From Flavonifractor sp. An82 (lineage in GTDB: Bacteria > Bacillota > Clostridia > Oscillospirales > Oscillospiraceae): a stretch of 47,546 nucleotides of DNA. Within the stretch, counting starts at the first letter, position 1, and each line of letters begins with the position of its first letter. The notes under the pieces are model-generated. The model did no database searches. It was not told where the DNA came from and worked only from the letters and a program-made list of their open reading frames with translations. The stretch lies in assembly GCF_002159265.1 (NCBI RefSeq), contig NZ_NFHG01000022.1, positions 1 to 47,546 of the forward strand, in the 5' to 3' direction. Position numbers and translations under genes: made by a program. Below, in pieces: positions 32,775-41,565 of this stretch.

Positions 32775-34925
32775 ATGTCAACCATCATCAAGCACAAGGA
32801 ATTTACCAACCGCAAGGTGTACAAGACTGAGGTCGCCGGCCGTCCCCTGACCATCGACGTGGGCAAGGTGGCTGAGCTGGCTACCGCTTCCGCCATGGTG
32901 ACCTACGGCGAGACCACCGTGCTGGTGGCCGTCACCGTGTCCCCCCGTCCCCGGGACGGCGTGGACTTCTTCCCCCTGAGCGTGGACTTTGAGGAGAAGC
33001 TGTACGCTGTGGGCCGCATCCCCGGCTCCTTCATGCGCCGCGAGGGCCAGCCCTCCCTGCCCGCCGTGCTGGCTTCCCGCGTCATCGACCGGTCCATCCG
33101 CCCCCTGTTCCCCTATGACTTCCGCAACGACGTGGTGGTCACCGCCACCGTCATGAGCGTGGACCGGGACTGCTCTCCCGAGGTCACAGCCATGATCGGC
33201 GTTTCCGCCTGCCTGGCTTACTCCTGCATCCCCTGGGCCGGCCCCATCGGCTGCCTGGAGGTGGGCTATGTGGACGGCCAGATCGTCATGAACCCCACCA
33301 ACGAGCAGAAGCACGCTTCCCAGCTGGACCTGACTGTGGCCGCCACCGACAAGAAGGTCATCATGATCGAGGCCGGCGCCAAGGAGCTGCCCGACGACAT
33401 CATGTACGAGGCCATTGTGAAGGCCCACGAGGAGATCCGCGCTCAGGTGGCCTTCATCAACCAGATCGTCTCTGAGATCGGCAAGGAAAAGATGACCTAC
33501 GACCACGCCGACTTCGACCAGGAGCTCTTTGACAAGATCGTGGAGGCCACCATGGACGAGGCCAAGGCCGCCATGGACACCGACGACAAGAACGTGCGTG
33601 AGGAGCGCTGGAACGCCCTCATCGAGCACTGGCATGAGCTCTTCCTGGAGGACTATCCCGAGATGGACAAGTACCTGGAGGAGATCACCTACAAGTTCCA
33701 GAAGAAGATCGTCAAGGCCTGGCTGCTGGAGGGCCACCGTGTGGACGGCCGCGCCAAGAACGAGATCCGTCCCCTGGCCGCCGAGGTGGGCGTGCTGCCC
33801 CGCGTCCACGGCTCCGGCCTGTTTACCCGCGGTCAGACCCAGGTGCTGAGCATCTGCACCCTGAACACCCTCTCCGCCGCCCAGAAGCTGGATACCATCT
33901 GGGAGGAGGAGGAGAAGCGGTACATGCACCACTATAACTTCCCCGCCTACTCCACCGGCGAGGCCCGTGCCGCCCGCTCCACCAACCGCCGCGAGAAGGG
34001 CCACGGCGCTCTGGCTGAGCGCGCTCTAGAGCCCGTCATTCCTCCCGTGGAGGAGTTCCCCTACGCCATCCGCGTGGTGTCCGAGGTCCTTTCTTCCAAC
34101 GGCTCCACCTCTCAGGGCTCCATCTGCGGCTCCACTCTGGCCCTGATGGACGCCGGCGTGCCCATCTCCGCCCCCGTGGCCGGCATCTCCTGCGGCCTGA
34201 TCCAGGACGACGACGGCGGCTTCACCACCTTCATCGACATCCAGGGCGTGGAGGACTTCCACGGCGAGATGGACTTCAAGGTGGCCGGCACCAAGGCCGG
34301 TATCACCGCCATCCAGATGGACATCAAGAACGACGGCCTGTCCCATGAGATCATCAAGGAGGCCCTGGCCATCACCAAGGACGCCCGGTACGCTATCCTG
34401 GATGAGATCATGCTGCCCTGCATCGACAAGCCCCGTGCCGACGTGGCCGACACCGCCCCCAAGATGGTGAAGATGAAGATCGACGTGGACAAGATCCGCG
34501 AGGTCATCGGCTCCGGCGGCAAGGTGATCCAGAAGATCTGTGCCGACACCGGCGCCAAGATCGACATCGAGGACGACGGCACCATCTATATTGCCGGTAC
34601 CGACAAGGCCTCCTGCGACGCCGCCAAGAAGACCATCGAGACCATCGTGTTCGTGCCCGAGGTGGGTCAGCTGTACTACGGCAAGGTGGTGCGCATCCTG
34701 CAGTTCGGTGCCTTCGTGGAGCTGGCTCCCGGCAAGGACGGCATGGTCCACATCTCCAAGCTGGCTGACCGCCGTGTGGAGAAGGTGGAGGACGTGGTCA
34801 ACATCGGCGATATGATCTGGGTCAAGGTCACCGATATCGACGAGAAGGGCCGTGTCAACCTGTCCTACCGCGATGCCCTCAAGGAGATCAAGGCCAAGAA
34901 AGAGGCCGGCGAGCCCATCAAGTAA
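32775..34925 (+). CDS. pnp: Polyribonucleotide nucleotidyltransferase (PNPase)
   Basis: Phosphorolytic 3'-5' exoribonuclease and part of the RNA degradation machinery. The 716-residue protein carries two RNase PH domains (first with RPLFPYDFRNDVVV, second with VDGRAKNEIRPL, HGSGLFTRGQTQVLS and ALMDAGVPISAPVAGI), an all-helical linker, a KH domain (IREVIGSGGKVIQKICADTGAKIDI, about 575-600) and an S1 domain (GQLYYGKVVRILQFGAFVEL). All parts are intact. An AGGAGG site lies 12 bases before the ATG. Confidence 0.97.
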   Translation: MSTIIKHKEFTNRKVYKTEVAGRPLTIDVGKVAELATASAMVTYGETTVLVAVTVSPRPRDGVDFFPLSVDFEEKLYAVGRIPGSFMRREGQPSLPAVLASRVIDRSIRPLFPYDFRNDVVVTATVMSVDRDCSPEVTAMIGVSACLAYSCIPWAGPIGCLEVGYVDGQIVMNPTNEQKHASQLDLTVAATDKKVIMIEAGAKELPDDIMYEAIVKAHEEIRAQVAFINQIVSEIGKEKMTYDHADFDQELFDKIVEATMDEAKAAMDTDDKNVREERWNALIEHWHELFLEDYPEMDKYLEEITYKFQKKIVKAWLLEGHRVDGRAKNEIRPLAAEVGVLPRVHGSGLFTRGQTQVLSICTLNTLSAAQKLDTIWEEEEKRYMHHYNFPAYSTGEARAARSTNRREKGHGALAERALEPVIPPVEEFPYAIRVVSEVLSSNGSTSQGSICGSTLALMDAGVPISAPVAGISCGLIQDDDGGFTTFIDIQGVEDFHGEMDFKVAGTKAGITAIQMDIKNDGLSHEIIKEALAITKDARYAILDEIMLPCIDKPRADVADTAPKMVKMKIDVDKIREVIGSGGKVIQKICADTGAKIDIEDDGTIYIAGTDKASCDAAKKTIETIVFVPEVGQLYYGKVVRILQFGAFVELAPGKDGMVHISKLADRRVEKVEDVVNIGDMIWVKVTDIDEKGRVNLSYRDALKEIKAKKEAGEPIK

Positions 34926-34939
34926 TTCCAAATAGGATA

Positions 34940-34974
34940 AAATCCCCGCTGCGAATTGCAGCGGGGATTTTTTG
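34940..34974. terminator. Bidirectional terminator between pnp and ftsH
   Basis: AAATCCCCGCTGC and GCAGCGGGGATTT form a 13-bp stem; T-runs follow on both strands, serving the converging pnp and ftsH genes. Confidence 0.9.
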
Positions 34975-34986
34975 TGTTGTGGGGCC

Positions 34987-36870
34987 TTACCCCTGCTCCA
35001 GCAATTTCATGAACTCCTCGCCGGTGATGGTCTCCTTCTCCAGCAGGTAGGCTGCCAGATTGCGCAGCTGGTCCTCGTGGTCACGCAGCAGGGCCAGGGC
35101 TTTCTGATGGGCCTCCTTCACGGTGGCCACCACCTGCTTGTCGATCTGAGCCGCCGTCTCGGCAGAGCAGGCCAGAGAGGTGTCGCCCCCCAGGTACTGA
35201 TTCTGTACCGTCTCCAGGGCCACCATGTCGAACTGCTCCGTCATGCCGTACCGGGTGATCATGGCCCGGGCCAGCTTGGTGGCCTGCTCGATGTCGTTGG
35301 AGGCGCCGGTGGTGATGTTGTCCTCGCCGAAGATCAGCTCCTCGGCGGCCCGGCCGCCGGTGAAGGTGGCGATCTTGTTGGTCAGCTCCGCCCGGCTCAT
35401 CAGGTTATGCTGCCCCTCGTCCACCTGCATGGTGTAGCCCAGAGCCCCCGAGGTGCGGGGGACAATGGTGATCTTGGTCACCGGGGCGGAGTGAGTCTGG
35501 AGGGCGGCCACCAGGGCGTGGCCCACCTCGTGGAAGGCCACGATCTTCTTCTCCTGGGGGGAGATGACGGCGTTCTTCCGCTGGGCTCCGGCGATGACGG
35601 TCTCCACGCTCTCCTCCAGGTCGGCCTGGGTCACCGTCCTGCGGCCCTGCCGCACCGCACGGAGGGCAGCCTCGTTGACGATGTTGGCCAGCTCCGCGCC
35701 GGAGGCCCCGGCGGTGGCCCGGGCGATGGCGTTCCAGTCCACGTCGCCGTCGATGTGGACGTGCTTTCCATGGACCTTCAGAATGGCCACACGCCCCTGG
35801 AGGTCGGGCAGCTCCACCGGTACCCGCCGGTCGAACCGGCCGGGCCGCATGAGGGCGGGGTCCAGGCTCTCCGGCCGGTTGGTGGCCGCCAGCAGCACCA
35901 CGCCCTTGCTGGAGTCAAAGCCGTCCATCTCGGCCAGCAGCTGGTTCAGGGTCTGCTCCCGCTCGTCATTGCCGCCATAGCCGCCGGTATCCCGCTTCTT
36001 GCCGATGGCGTCGATCTCATCGATGAACACGATGCAGGGGGCCTTCTCTCCCGCCTGCTTGAACAGGTCCCGAACCTTGGCGGCACCCATGCCCACAAAC
36101 ATTTCCACAAACTCCGAGCCGGAGATGGAAAAGAAGGGCACCTTGGCCTCGCCGGCCACGGCCTTGGCCAGCAGGGTCTTGCCGGTACCGGGAGGGCCCA
36201 CCAGCAGCACGCCCTTGGGCAGGCGGGCGCCGATCTCCGCATACTTGTCCGGCTGATGGAGGAAGTCCACCACCTCCATCAGGGATTCCTTGGCCTCCTC
36301 CTGACCCGCTACGTCGGCAAAGGACACACCGGTGGAGGCCTCCTCCACATACACCTTGGCATTGGCCTTGCCGAAGGTCATGGCGTTGCCCATGCCGCCG
36401 GGCAGGCTGTTGCCCATGCGCTTCATCATGAAGCGGGAGAGCAGCTGACCAATGAGGATGAAGAGGAAAATGGGCAGCACCCAGCTGATCAGGGCGGCCA
36501 GGATGGGGTTGGCCTGGGTGGGGATCTCAGCGGTAAAGACGATATCCGGGTCCTCCCGCAGCTGACCCAGCAGCCGCTGCCCGTCGTCGGGCCAGATGCC
36601 GGTCTTATAGTAGCCCTCCTTGCCCGAGTCGTCGGTACCGATAAAGACGATCTCCCGGCTGTCCTCGTCCAGGGCCAGCTCGCTTACCTGGTTGTTGTCC
36701 ACCATGGTGAGAAACTGGCTGTAAGGCACCTCAATGACCTGCCGCTCCAGCACAGTGGGGAAGAAGAAGGCATTGAGGAGCATCAGCACCACCAGGGCCA
36801 CGGCGTAGTAGAAAATCAGCGGTTTTTTGGGCGGGCTGGGTTTTTTCCCGTCGTCTTTGATCTCTTGCAT
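34987..36870 (-). CDS. ftsH: ATP-dependent zinc metalloprotease FtsH
   Basis: Membrane-anchored AAA+ protease that removes misfolded membrane proteins and short-lived regulators. The 627-residue protein has two N-terminal membrane helices (about 18-38 and 125-145), Walker A GPPGTGKT, Walker [11 protein letters not shown], the second region of homology [20 protein letters not shown], and the zinc site HEVGH (usually HEAGH) with the third ligand in the later NDIEQAT region. A GGAGG site lies close to the ATG. Confidence 0.97.
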   Translation of the reverse strand: MQEIKDDGKKPSPPKKPLIFYYAVALVVLMLLNAFFFPTVLERQVIEVPYSQFLTMVDNNQVSELALDEDSREIVFIGTDDSGKEGYYKTGIWPDDGQRLLGQLREDPDIVFTAEIPTQANPILAALISWVLPIFLFILIGQLLSRFMMKRMGNSLPGGMGNAMTFGKANAKVYVEEASTGVSFADVAGQEEAKESLMEVVDFLHQPDKYAEIGARLPKGVLLVGPPGTGKTLLAKAVAGEAKVPFFSISGSEFVEMFVGMGAAKVRDLFKQAGEKAPCIVFIDEIDAIGKKRDTGGYGGNDEREQTLNQLLAEMDGFDSSKGVVLLAATNRPESLDPALMRPGRFDRRVPVELPDLQGRVAILKVHGKHVHIDGDVDWNAIARATAGASGAELANIVNEAALRAVRQGRRTVTQADLEESVETVIAGAQRKNAVISPQEKKIVAFHEVGHALVAALQTHSAPVTKITIVPRTSGALGYTMQVDEGQHNLMSRAELTNKIATFTGGRAAEELIFGEDNITTGASNDIEQATKLARAMITRYGMTEQFDMVALETVQNQYLGGDTSLACSAETAAQIDKQVVATVKEAHQKALALLRDHEDQLRNLAAYLLEKETITGEEFMKLLEQG

Positions 36871-36915
36871 GACAAATTCCTCCGTAGTACGAACAATATT
36901 TCTTATGCTAAATAA

Positions 36916-36943
36916 ATCATAGATTTTTTCCTTGGAAAGTCAA
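36916..36943 (-). promoter_or_regulatory. Candidate promoter of ftsH
   Basis: TTGACT and TATGAT with a 16-base spacer on the minus strand, about 45 bases before the ATG. Confidence 0.5.
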
Positions 36944-36986
36944 TAGCTTTCCCCCAGGTTTTACACATTATTCATATAAGATGTGG

Positions 36987-37018
36987 AAAACCCGGAGCGG
37001 TTTCCCGCTCCGGGTTTT
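36987..37018 (-). terminator. Intrinsic terminator after the penicillin-binding protein gene
   Basis: AAAACCCGGAGCGG and CCGCTCCGGGTTTT form a 14-bp stem with a short T/C loop; TTTT follows on the minus strand. Confidence 0.85.
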
Positions 37019-37023
37019 GTCAT

Positions 37024-38394
37024 TCAATATCCGTTTACCAAAGCGTCCAGCACCTTGGCGGCCACCGAACCGGCCACGTCGGCGCCTGAGCCGCCGTTCT
37101 CCACCAGCACCACAAAGGCGTAGGGTGCGTCCTCGTTGCGGAGGAACCCGGCAAACCAGGCGTGGGGCGCATTGCCGCCCCCCACCTCGGCGGTGCCGCT
37201 CTTGGCGCAGATGTCCATGTTGGGGAAGCGGCTTGCGCCATAGGCGTCAATGACGTTGCGGGACATGATGTCCGCCAGGGTGGCAGCGGTGGACGACTCG
37301 ATAAGGGTACCCGTCTTTTGGGTGAGCTGGGGCAGGGAGGGCAGGCCCAGCTGGTTTTCCACCTTCAGGATGAGCCGGGGGACGGCGGCCTGTCCGCCTC
37401 CGGCGATGGCTCCCATGTAGGTCATGATGGCGCAGGGATTGGCCAGGTCGTTGTACTGACCCACGCCCGCCCAGGCCAGCTGGCCGGTGGTGCCGGAGAA
37501 GTCGAACCGTCCGGCGGCGGAGGTAAGGCCGCTGACCTTGTAGGAGGAGGTGAGACCCGCCTTCTCGGTGTAGCTCTGCATAACCTCCGGTCCCAGCTCG
37601 GCGGCCAGCTGTCCAAACACTCCGTTGCAGGAGTTGGCCAGGGCCCCGTAGATATCCATGGTGCCGTGGGCGTGGGGGCAGGTGATGGCCTCGCCCCCCA
37701 CGTCGGTGGAGCCGGTACAGGTCCAGGTCCGGTCAAAGAGGTCGGGGATGTTCTCGATGGCAGCGGCCAGGGTCACCGTCTTGAACACGGAGCCCGGAGG
37801 GAAGGTGCCCGACAGGAAGCGGTTCAAGTACACGCCGTCATAGGCCGGGTTGTCCTCCACGTTCTCCGGGGGATTCAGGGGGTCGTAGGTGGGGGAGGAC
37901 ACCATGCATAAAATCTCCCCCGTCTCATAGTTGTATACCCCCACCGCCCCCTTGCGGCCCCCCAGGGCCTGGTAGGCGATGTAGTTGAGCCGGGCGTCCA
38001 GGGTAAGGTAGAGGTCGTTGCCGTTGCCCAGGGGGGAGTAGGCCCCGGTGATCAGGTTGAAGCCGGACAGCTTGTCGGCAAAGGCGGTGAGGGCCCCGGT
38101 GCCGATCTTGCCCTGGGCATCCCCCACGGCGTGGAGGGTAGCCTTGCGGACGGTCTCATTCTCGTAGTAGTGGCGGCTGCCGTCCTCATCCGCCCAGGAG
38201 AGCACGTCCCCGTCCCGGTCCAGCACCCGGCCCACCGAGAGCTGGCCCTGGCTGTTGTACAGGTGGCGGTTGGCGGCGAAGGAGGCCCAGCGGTTTCCGT
38301 AGAGCACATAGCGCACCACATAGAACCCCAGCCCCAGCACCAGGGCGGCGGCCAGCAGCAGACAGAGGAAGGCCCTTCTTTCAATCTTCTTCAT
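37024..38394 (-). CDS. Class B penicillin-binding protein (transpeptidase)
   Basis: A peptidoglycan transpeptidase of 456 residues with one N-terminal membrane anchor (about 9-30). The active site set is complete: SVFK with catalytic Ser202, SCN (255-257) and KSGT (398-401). The N-terminal region is short compared with FtsI or PBP2, as in the PbpA-type proteins paired with FtsW/RodA in Clostridia and Actinobacteria. Its start overlaps the FtsW-like gene by 14 bases, so the glycosyltransferase and the transpeptidase are made together and probably act as one cell-wall synthase. Confidence 0.92.
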   Translation of the reverse strand: MKKIERRAFLCLLLAAALVLGLGFYVVRYVLYGNRWASFAANRHLYNSQGQLSVGRVLDRDGDVLSWADEDGSRHYYENETVRKATLHAVGDAQGKIGTGALTAFADKLSGFNLITGAYSPLGNGNDLYLTLDARLNYIAYQALGGRKGAVGVYNYETGEILCMVSSPTYDPLNPPENVEDNPAYDGVYLNRFLSGTFPPGSVFKTVTLAAAIENIPDLFDRTWTCTGSTDVGGEAITCPHAHGTMDIYGALANSCNGVFGQLAAELGPEVMQSYTEKAGLTSSYKVSGLTSAAGRFDFSGTTGQLAWAGVGQYNDLANPCAIMTYMGAIAGGGQAAVPRLILKVENQLGLPSLPQLTQKTGTLIESSTAATLADIMSRNVIDAYGASRFPNMDICAKSGTAEVGGGNAPHAWFAGFLRNEDAPYAFVVLVENGGSGADVAGSVAAKVLDALVNGY

Positions 38395-40171
38395 ATTGGT
38401 CCTCCCATTGGTCGGTGCGTTTCATGGACAGCTCCGCGTTCTGCCGGTCCTCCTTCCGGGAGGGCAGACGGATGGCAAAGCTGGCGTTCTGGCGGGTATC
38501 GGTGGCCTTCAGGTAGGCCAGCAGGCCCCAGGAGGCAATCATGGCGGTGCCGCCGTTGGATACGAAGGGGAAGGTGACGCCGGTGAGGGGCAGGATATCC
38601 ACCGCGCCGAACACGTTGAGGCAGGTCTGGAACACCATCATGGAGGTAGCGGCACAGGCGGCGATGATGTAGAAGGAGGACCGGCCCGCCCGGCAGGCCC
38701 GGACAGCAAACACCGCCAGGGTGACGATGGACAGGATGGCCAGCACCGCAATGATGAGGCCCCACTCCTCGCACAGCATACCGAAGACCAGGTCGGTGTC
38801 GCCTGCTCCCACGTTGTGGAGCCAGCCCTCGCCGGGGCCCACCCCCACCAGGCCGCCGGAGGCGGCGGCCGACATGGTGCGGGTCTGCTGGTAGCCGCTG
38901 CCCACCGAGGCGTTCTCCCAGGCGTGGCCCCAGGTGGCAAACCGACTCATGATGTAGGGCTTCACCGACAGCACGGTGAGTACGGCGAACACACCGCCGC
39001 CGCAGATGAGGGCCAGGGTGGCCCAGTCGCCGGAGCGGAGGTAGGCGATGACCAGGAAGGTGATGAAGAAGATAGCGGCGGTGCCGAAGTCGCTCATATA
39101 GGCCAGGCAGGCCAGGCACACGCCGGTGAGCACGATGAACAGGCCCAGGTTTCGCTTGCGGAAGAGCCGCTCCAGGGTGGCGGCACCGGCAAAGATGTAG
39201 CAGATTTTGGCGATCTCCGAGGGCTGCACGCTGATGCCGGCGATGGAGATCCAGTTGGCCGCGCCGTACTTGGGGTCGGCCAGACCCAGCTTGTACAGCA
39301 CCACCGTCAGGCTGAGGAAGCCGATGGCCGCCCCCGCCATAAGCCAGCGGATCTTTCTGGCCCGGTCCAGATCCCGGAGAAACACCCCCAGAATGAGGAA
39401 GAGGATCAGCCCCAGCACCACACACAGAAACTGCTTGAACAGGGCTGCCGTGTTGGAGGAACAGGTCACCGACAGGGACAGGGTGGACAGGAAGAAAGCA
39501 ATGGTCTCCATCTCAAAGCCCACCCGCCGGGTGGCCCGCAGCACCAGGAAGTAGAGCCACATAACCCCCGTGAAGCACAGGAAGGTAAAGGGGATCATGG
39601 GGGAGGCCCCGGGGCTCTCGCTGATGATGAGCTGGACGGCGGTAAGCACCTGGAACACGGTCAGCAGCACCAGACCCAGCCAGGGGGACACCGGGCGGGA
39701 CCGGCGGCGGGAGCGCCGCCGCTTGGCCTTCTCCTCGGGGGAGAGGGGGAGGAGCACTGTCTCCACCCCGCCCACCGCCAGCACATCGCCGTACTGGACG
39801 GGAGTGGCGTCGTGGACCGGCTTGCCGTTGACGGTGACGCCTCCCTTGGAATTCAAGTCGTAGGCGGTCCAGGTGTCGTCCTCATTGCGGATGAGGGCGG
39901 CGTGCTGCCGGGACACCACCGGATAGTTGAGCACCACGTCGCAGCTACTCCCCCGGCCCAGAATGTTTTCCCAGTGGGTGAGGGGCTCGTTGGCCCCGTT
40001 GGGCAGGGTGAGGTAGGCCCACACCTCGGGCAGGCAGGGCACCGTCAGCAGGGAGCGGATGGTGCGGATGAGGATGAGCAGGGCCAGCACGGGAAACACA
40101 AAGCGCACGATGGAGGTAAACCAGGCGCACAGCACCTCGTTTTCCGCCAGCCAGCCGGTGATCAGTTCCAT
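38381..40171 (-). CDS. FHA domain-FtsW/RodA/SpoVE family glycosyltransferase fusion
   Basis: A 596-residue SEDS peptidoglycan glycosyltransferase. After a first membrane helix (about 20-43) comes a forkhead-associated domain (about 68-135) with GRGSSCD, SRQH and the NSKGGVTVNG loop, which reads phosphothreonine, then a basic linker (KRRRSRRRSR) and the SEDS core with GAANWISIAGISVQPSEIAKI, FGTAAIFFITFLV, GLVGVGPGEGWLHN and the closing PFVSNGGTAMIASWGLLAYL. The FHA part suggests control by a Ser/Thr kinase, not present in the window. The ATG at 40171 has an AAAGGAGG site. Elongation, division or sporulation role is undecided. Confidence 0.92.
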   Translation of the reverse strand: MELITGWLAENEVLCAWFTSIVRFVFPVLALLILIRTIRSLLTVPCLPEVWAYLTLPNGANEPLTHWENILGRGSSCDVVLNYPVVSRQHAALIRNEDDTWTAYDLNSKGGVTVNGKPVHDATPVQYGDVLAVGGVETVLLPLSPEEKAKRRRSRRRSRPVSPWLGLVLLTVFQVLTAVQLIISESPGASPMIPFTFLCFTGVMWLYFLVLRATRRVGFEMETIAFFLSTLSLSVTCSSNTAALFKQFLCVVLGLILFLILGVFLRDLDRARKIRWLMAGAAIGFLSLTVVLYKLGLADPKYGAANWISIAGISVQPSEIAKICYIFAGAATLERLFRKRNLGLFIVLTGVCLACLAYMSDFGTAAIFFITFLVIAYLRSGDWATLALICGGGVFAVLTVLSVKPYIMSRFATWGHAWENASVGSGYQQTRTMSAAASGGLVGVGPGEGWLHNVGAGDTDLVFGMLCEEWGLIIAVLAILSIVTLAVFAVRACRAGRSSFYIIAACAATSMMVFQTCLNVFGAVDILPLTGVTFPFVSNGGTAMIASWGLLAYLKATDTRQNASFAIRLPSRKEDRQNAELSMKRTDQWEDQYEED

Positions 40172-40210
40172 ACCGCCCACCTCCTTTCGCATCAGAAGCA
40201 TCCAAAATCG

Positions 40211-40238
40211 GGGGGCCTGGGCAGGCCCCCGGTCCCTA
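40211..40238 (-). repeat. GTAGGG-hairpin intergenic repeat, copy 2
   Basis: On the minus strand, TAGGGACC is followed by a hairpin of GGGGGCCTG and CAGGCCCCC with a 2-base loop. It resembles the unit at 14452-14477 in order (TAGGG, then GC hairpin), though the stem differs. Confidence 0.45.
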
Positions 40239-40348
40239 CAGCAATGGCTGCTGAATAAACCGCGATGCGGTTTATTCGTGCGGCGGTAGCCGCGCAATTT
40301 CATAAAACGGCCTGAGGCGGCCGTTTTTATGAAATTCAGCCATTGCTG
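40239..40348. other. Cloverleaf-like inverted-repeat element 1
   Basis: A perfect 12-bp outer stem, CAGCAATGGCTG (40239-40250) with CAGCCATTGCTG (40337-40348), encloses three hairpins packed without gaps: GAATAAACCGC/GCGGTTTATTC (40253-40277), GTGCGGC/GCCGCGC with one wobble (40278-40295), and AATTTCATAAAA.CGGCC/GGCCG.TTTTATGAAATT with one bulge (40296-40336). The result is a four-way junction of 110 bases. It lies in the gap between divergent ftsW and yedF; read on the minus strand it would be in the ftsW leader. No protein is encoded. Confidence 0.75.
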
Positions 40349-40349
40349 C

Positions 40350-40498
40350 AATGCGTAATTCCGCTGGTGCGTTGAGACGCACCAACGGAAGGTGCAAGGT
40401 TTTTGGGCGATTTAGTCCAAAAGCCTTGCACTTGAACAAAGCCACCCGACCTTAAAAGATGGTACTTTCAAGGCACTCGGCTTTGTTCAGTACGCATT
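40350..40498. other. Cloverleaf-like inverted-repeat element 2
   Basis: An 8-bp outer stem, AATGCGTA (40350-40357) with TACGCATT (40491-40498), encloses TCCG.TGGTGCGT/ACGCACCA.CGGA (40360-40389), GTGCAAGG.TTTTGG/CCAAAA.CCTTGCAC (40392-40431), and GAACAAAGCC/GGCTTTGTTC (40434-40488) with an inner CCTT.AAAG/CTTT.AAGG stem. It abuts element 1 with one base between, giving the same outer-stem-plus-three-hairpins plan but unrelated sequence. Wobble or mismatch positions favour neither strand clearly. Confidence 0.72.
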
Positions 40499-40500
40499 AC

Positions 40501-40529
40501 AGTATAGCACAACTTGTCCCGCCGAAAAA
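40501..40529 (-). promoter_or_regulatory. Candidate promoter of the FtsW-PBP operon
   Basis: On the minus strand, TATACT (40506-40501) with a TGC extended -10; the -35 region is a poor T-rich match. Transcription would start at the edge of element 2, making both cloverleaf elements part of a leader of about 320 bases. Confidence 0.45.
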
Positions 40530-40596
40530 GCGCAAGGGCCGCCTTGTCCGGTATTTTTAAAGAATTTTTCACATTTTCCACCCGGTTTTCCACCAC

Positions 40597-40625
40597 TTGC
40601 GGCGGCGGCCTGACGGGGGTATAAT
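40597..40625 (+). promoter_or_regulatory. Candidate promoter of yedF-DUF3343
   Basis: TTGCGG and a perfect TATAAT with a 17-base spacer, 27 bases before the yedF ATG. Confidence 0.55.
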
Positions 40626-40651
40626 GAAAAAAAAGACAGGAGGATGATCAG

Positions 40652-41251
40652 ATGGCATATCTTGTGGACGCCAGGGGCAAGCCCTGTCCCACCCCGGTGA
40701 TCATGGCCAAAAAGGCCATGGCAGAGGGACATGAGACCTTTACCGTGCTGGTGGACAACCCCACCGCCGTGGAAAATCTGAAGCGCCTGGCGGACAACCA
40801 GGGCTTTACCGTTTCCGTCCGGGAGGACGGCGGCACCTTTGCCCTGGACTTTGCCAAGGGGGAGGGGTGCGCCGCCTGTGAGGAGGCGGTCAATTCCCCC
40901 CTGCCCGCCGCCGGAGGGGACTGGGCGGTCTTTGTGGGCCGGGACATCATCGGCGACGGGGACCGGGAGCTGGGCACCAACCTGATGCGCATGTTCTTCT
41001 ATACCCTGGCCCAGGGGGAGGACAAGCCGGGAGCGGTGCTCTTCATGAACGCCGGGGTCAAGCTGCCCACCCTGGACGAGCAGGTGGCCGATCACCTGAA
41101 GGCCCTCAGCGACGCCGGGACGGAAATTTTGGTGTGCGGCACCTGCCTCAACTTCTACGGCATCGCCGATCAGCTGAAGGTGGGCACTGTCAGCAACATG
41201 TATGACATCGTCACCCGGATGCAGAAGGCCGGGAAGGTGATCTCCCTCTGA
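40652..41251 (+). CDS. yedF: YedF-type sulfurtransferase-like selenium metabolism protein
   Basis: A 199-residue two-domain protein: an N-terminal TusA/SirA-like domain (YLVDARGKPCPTPVIMAKKA, with Cys12 as likely carrier residue) and a C-terminal DsrE-like domain (GAVLFMNAGVKLP, LVCGTCLNFYGI). The family is associated with selenium use in anaerobes, but the reaction is not established. An AGGAGG site precedes the ATG. It is coupled to the next gene through an overlapping TGATG. Confidence 0.9.
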   Translation: MAYLVDARGKPCPTPVIMAKKAMAEGHETFTVLVDNPTAVENLKRLADNQGFTVSVREDGGTFALDFAKGEGCAACEEAVNSPLPAAGGDWAVFVGRDIIGDGDRELGTNLMRMFFYTLAQGEDKPGAVLFMNAGVKLPTLDEQVADHLKALSDAGTEILVCGTCLNFYGIADQLKVGTVSNMYDIVTRMQKAGKVISL

Positions 41252-41508
41252 TGGACTACGGCGTGATCACCTTTACCTCCACCTACGGGGCCATTTATGC
41301 CCAAAAAGTGCTCAAGGGGGTGGCCCCCGTCCAGGTCATGCCGGTACTGCGGGAGATCTCCCTGGGCTGCGGCATCGCCGTCCGGTTCAATCCGGAGGAC
41401 CTGGAGGGGGTCAAAGCCGCCCTGGCCGCCTCCACCCTGAAGGAGGGGGAGTACGCTTTCTACGCAATTACCGGCAGCGGAAAGGACCTGACCGCGCAGC
41501 CCCTGTAA
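41251..41508 (+). CDS. DUF3343 protein (putative Se/S carrier)
   Basis: An 85-residue protein of the DUF3343 family, usually adjacent to yedF: YGVITFTSTYGAIYAQKVLKG, PVLREISLGCGIAVRF with one conserved Cys, and EGVKAAL. The family is proposed to carry selenium or sulfur as a Cys-bound species. The start ATG overlaps the yedF stop by one base. Confidence 0.88.
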   Translation: MDYGVITFTSTYGAIYAQKVLKGVAPVQVMPVLREISLGCGIAVRFNPEDLEGVKAALAASTLKEGEYAFYAITGSGKDLTAQPL

Positions 41509-41521
41509 CCAGCCAAACAGA

Positions 41522-41555
41522 AGCAGCCCCCCGCGCTGGCGGGGGGCTGCTTTTT
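41522..41555 (+). terminator. Intrinsic terminator after DUF3343
   Basis: AGCAGCCCCCCGC and GCGGGGGGCTGCT form a 13-bp stem with a GCTG loop followed by a run of five T residues. It may also stop purL transcripts from the other side, with a weaker tail. Confidence 0.9.
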
Positions 41556-41565
41556 GATGCCTGTC

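Noticed and set aside
36120-36140. FtsH zinc motif HEVGH, Val for the usual Ala, as a sign of inactivity
   Set aside because: The HExxH ligands are intact and the middle position tolerates small hydrophobic residues. The motif itself lies near 35540; no loss of function is implied.
40239-40498. tRNA-like genes, given the cloverleaf outline
   Set aside because: Stem lengths, loops and conserved tRNA positions (T-loop TTC, D-loop GG, 7-bp acceptor) are absent, so only the topology is similar.
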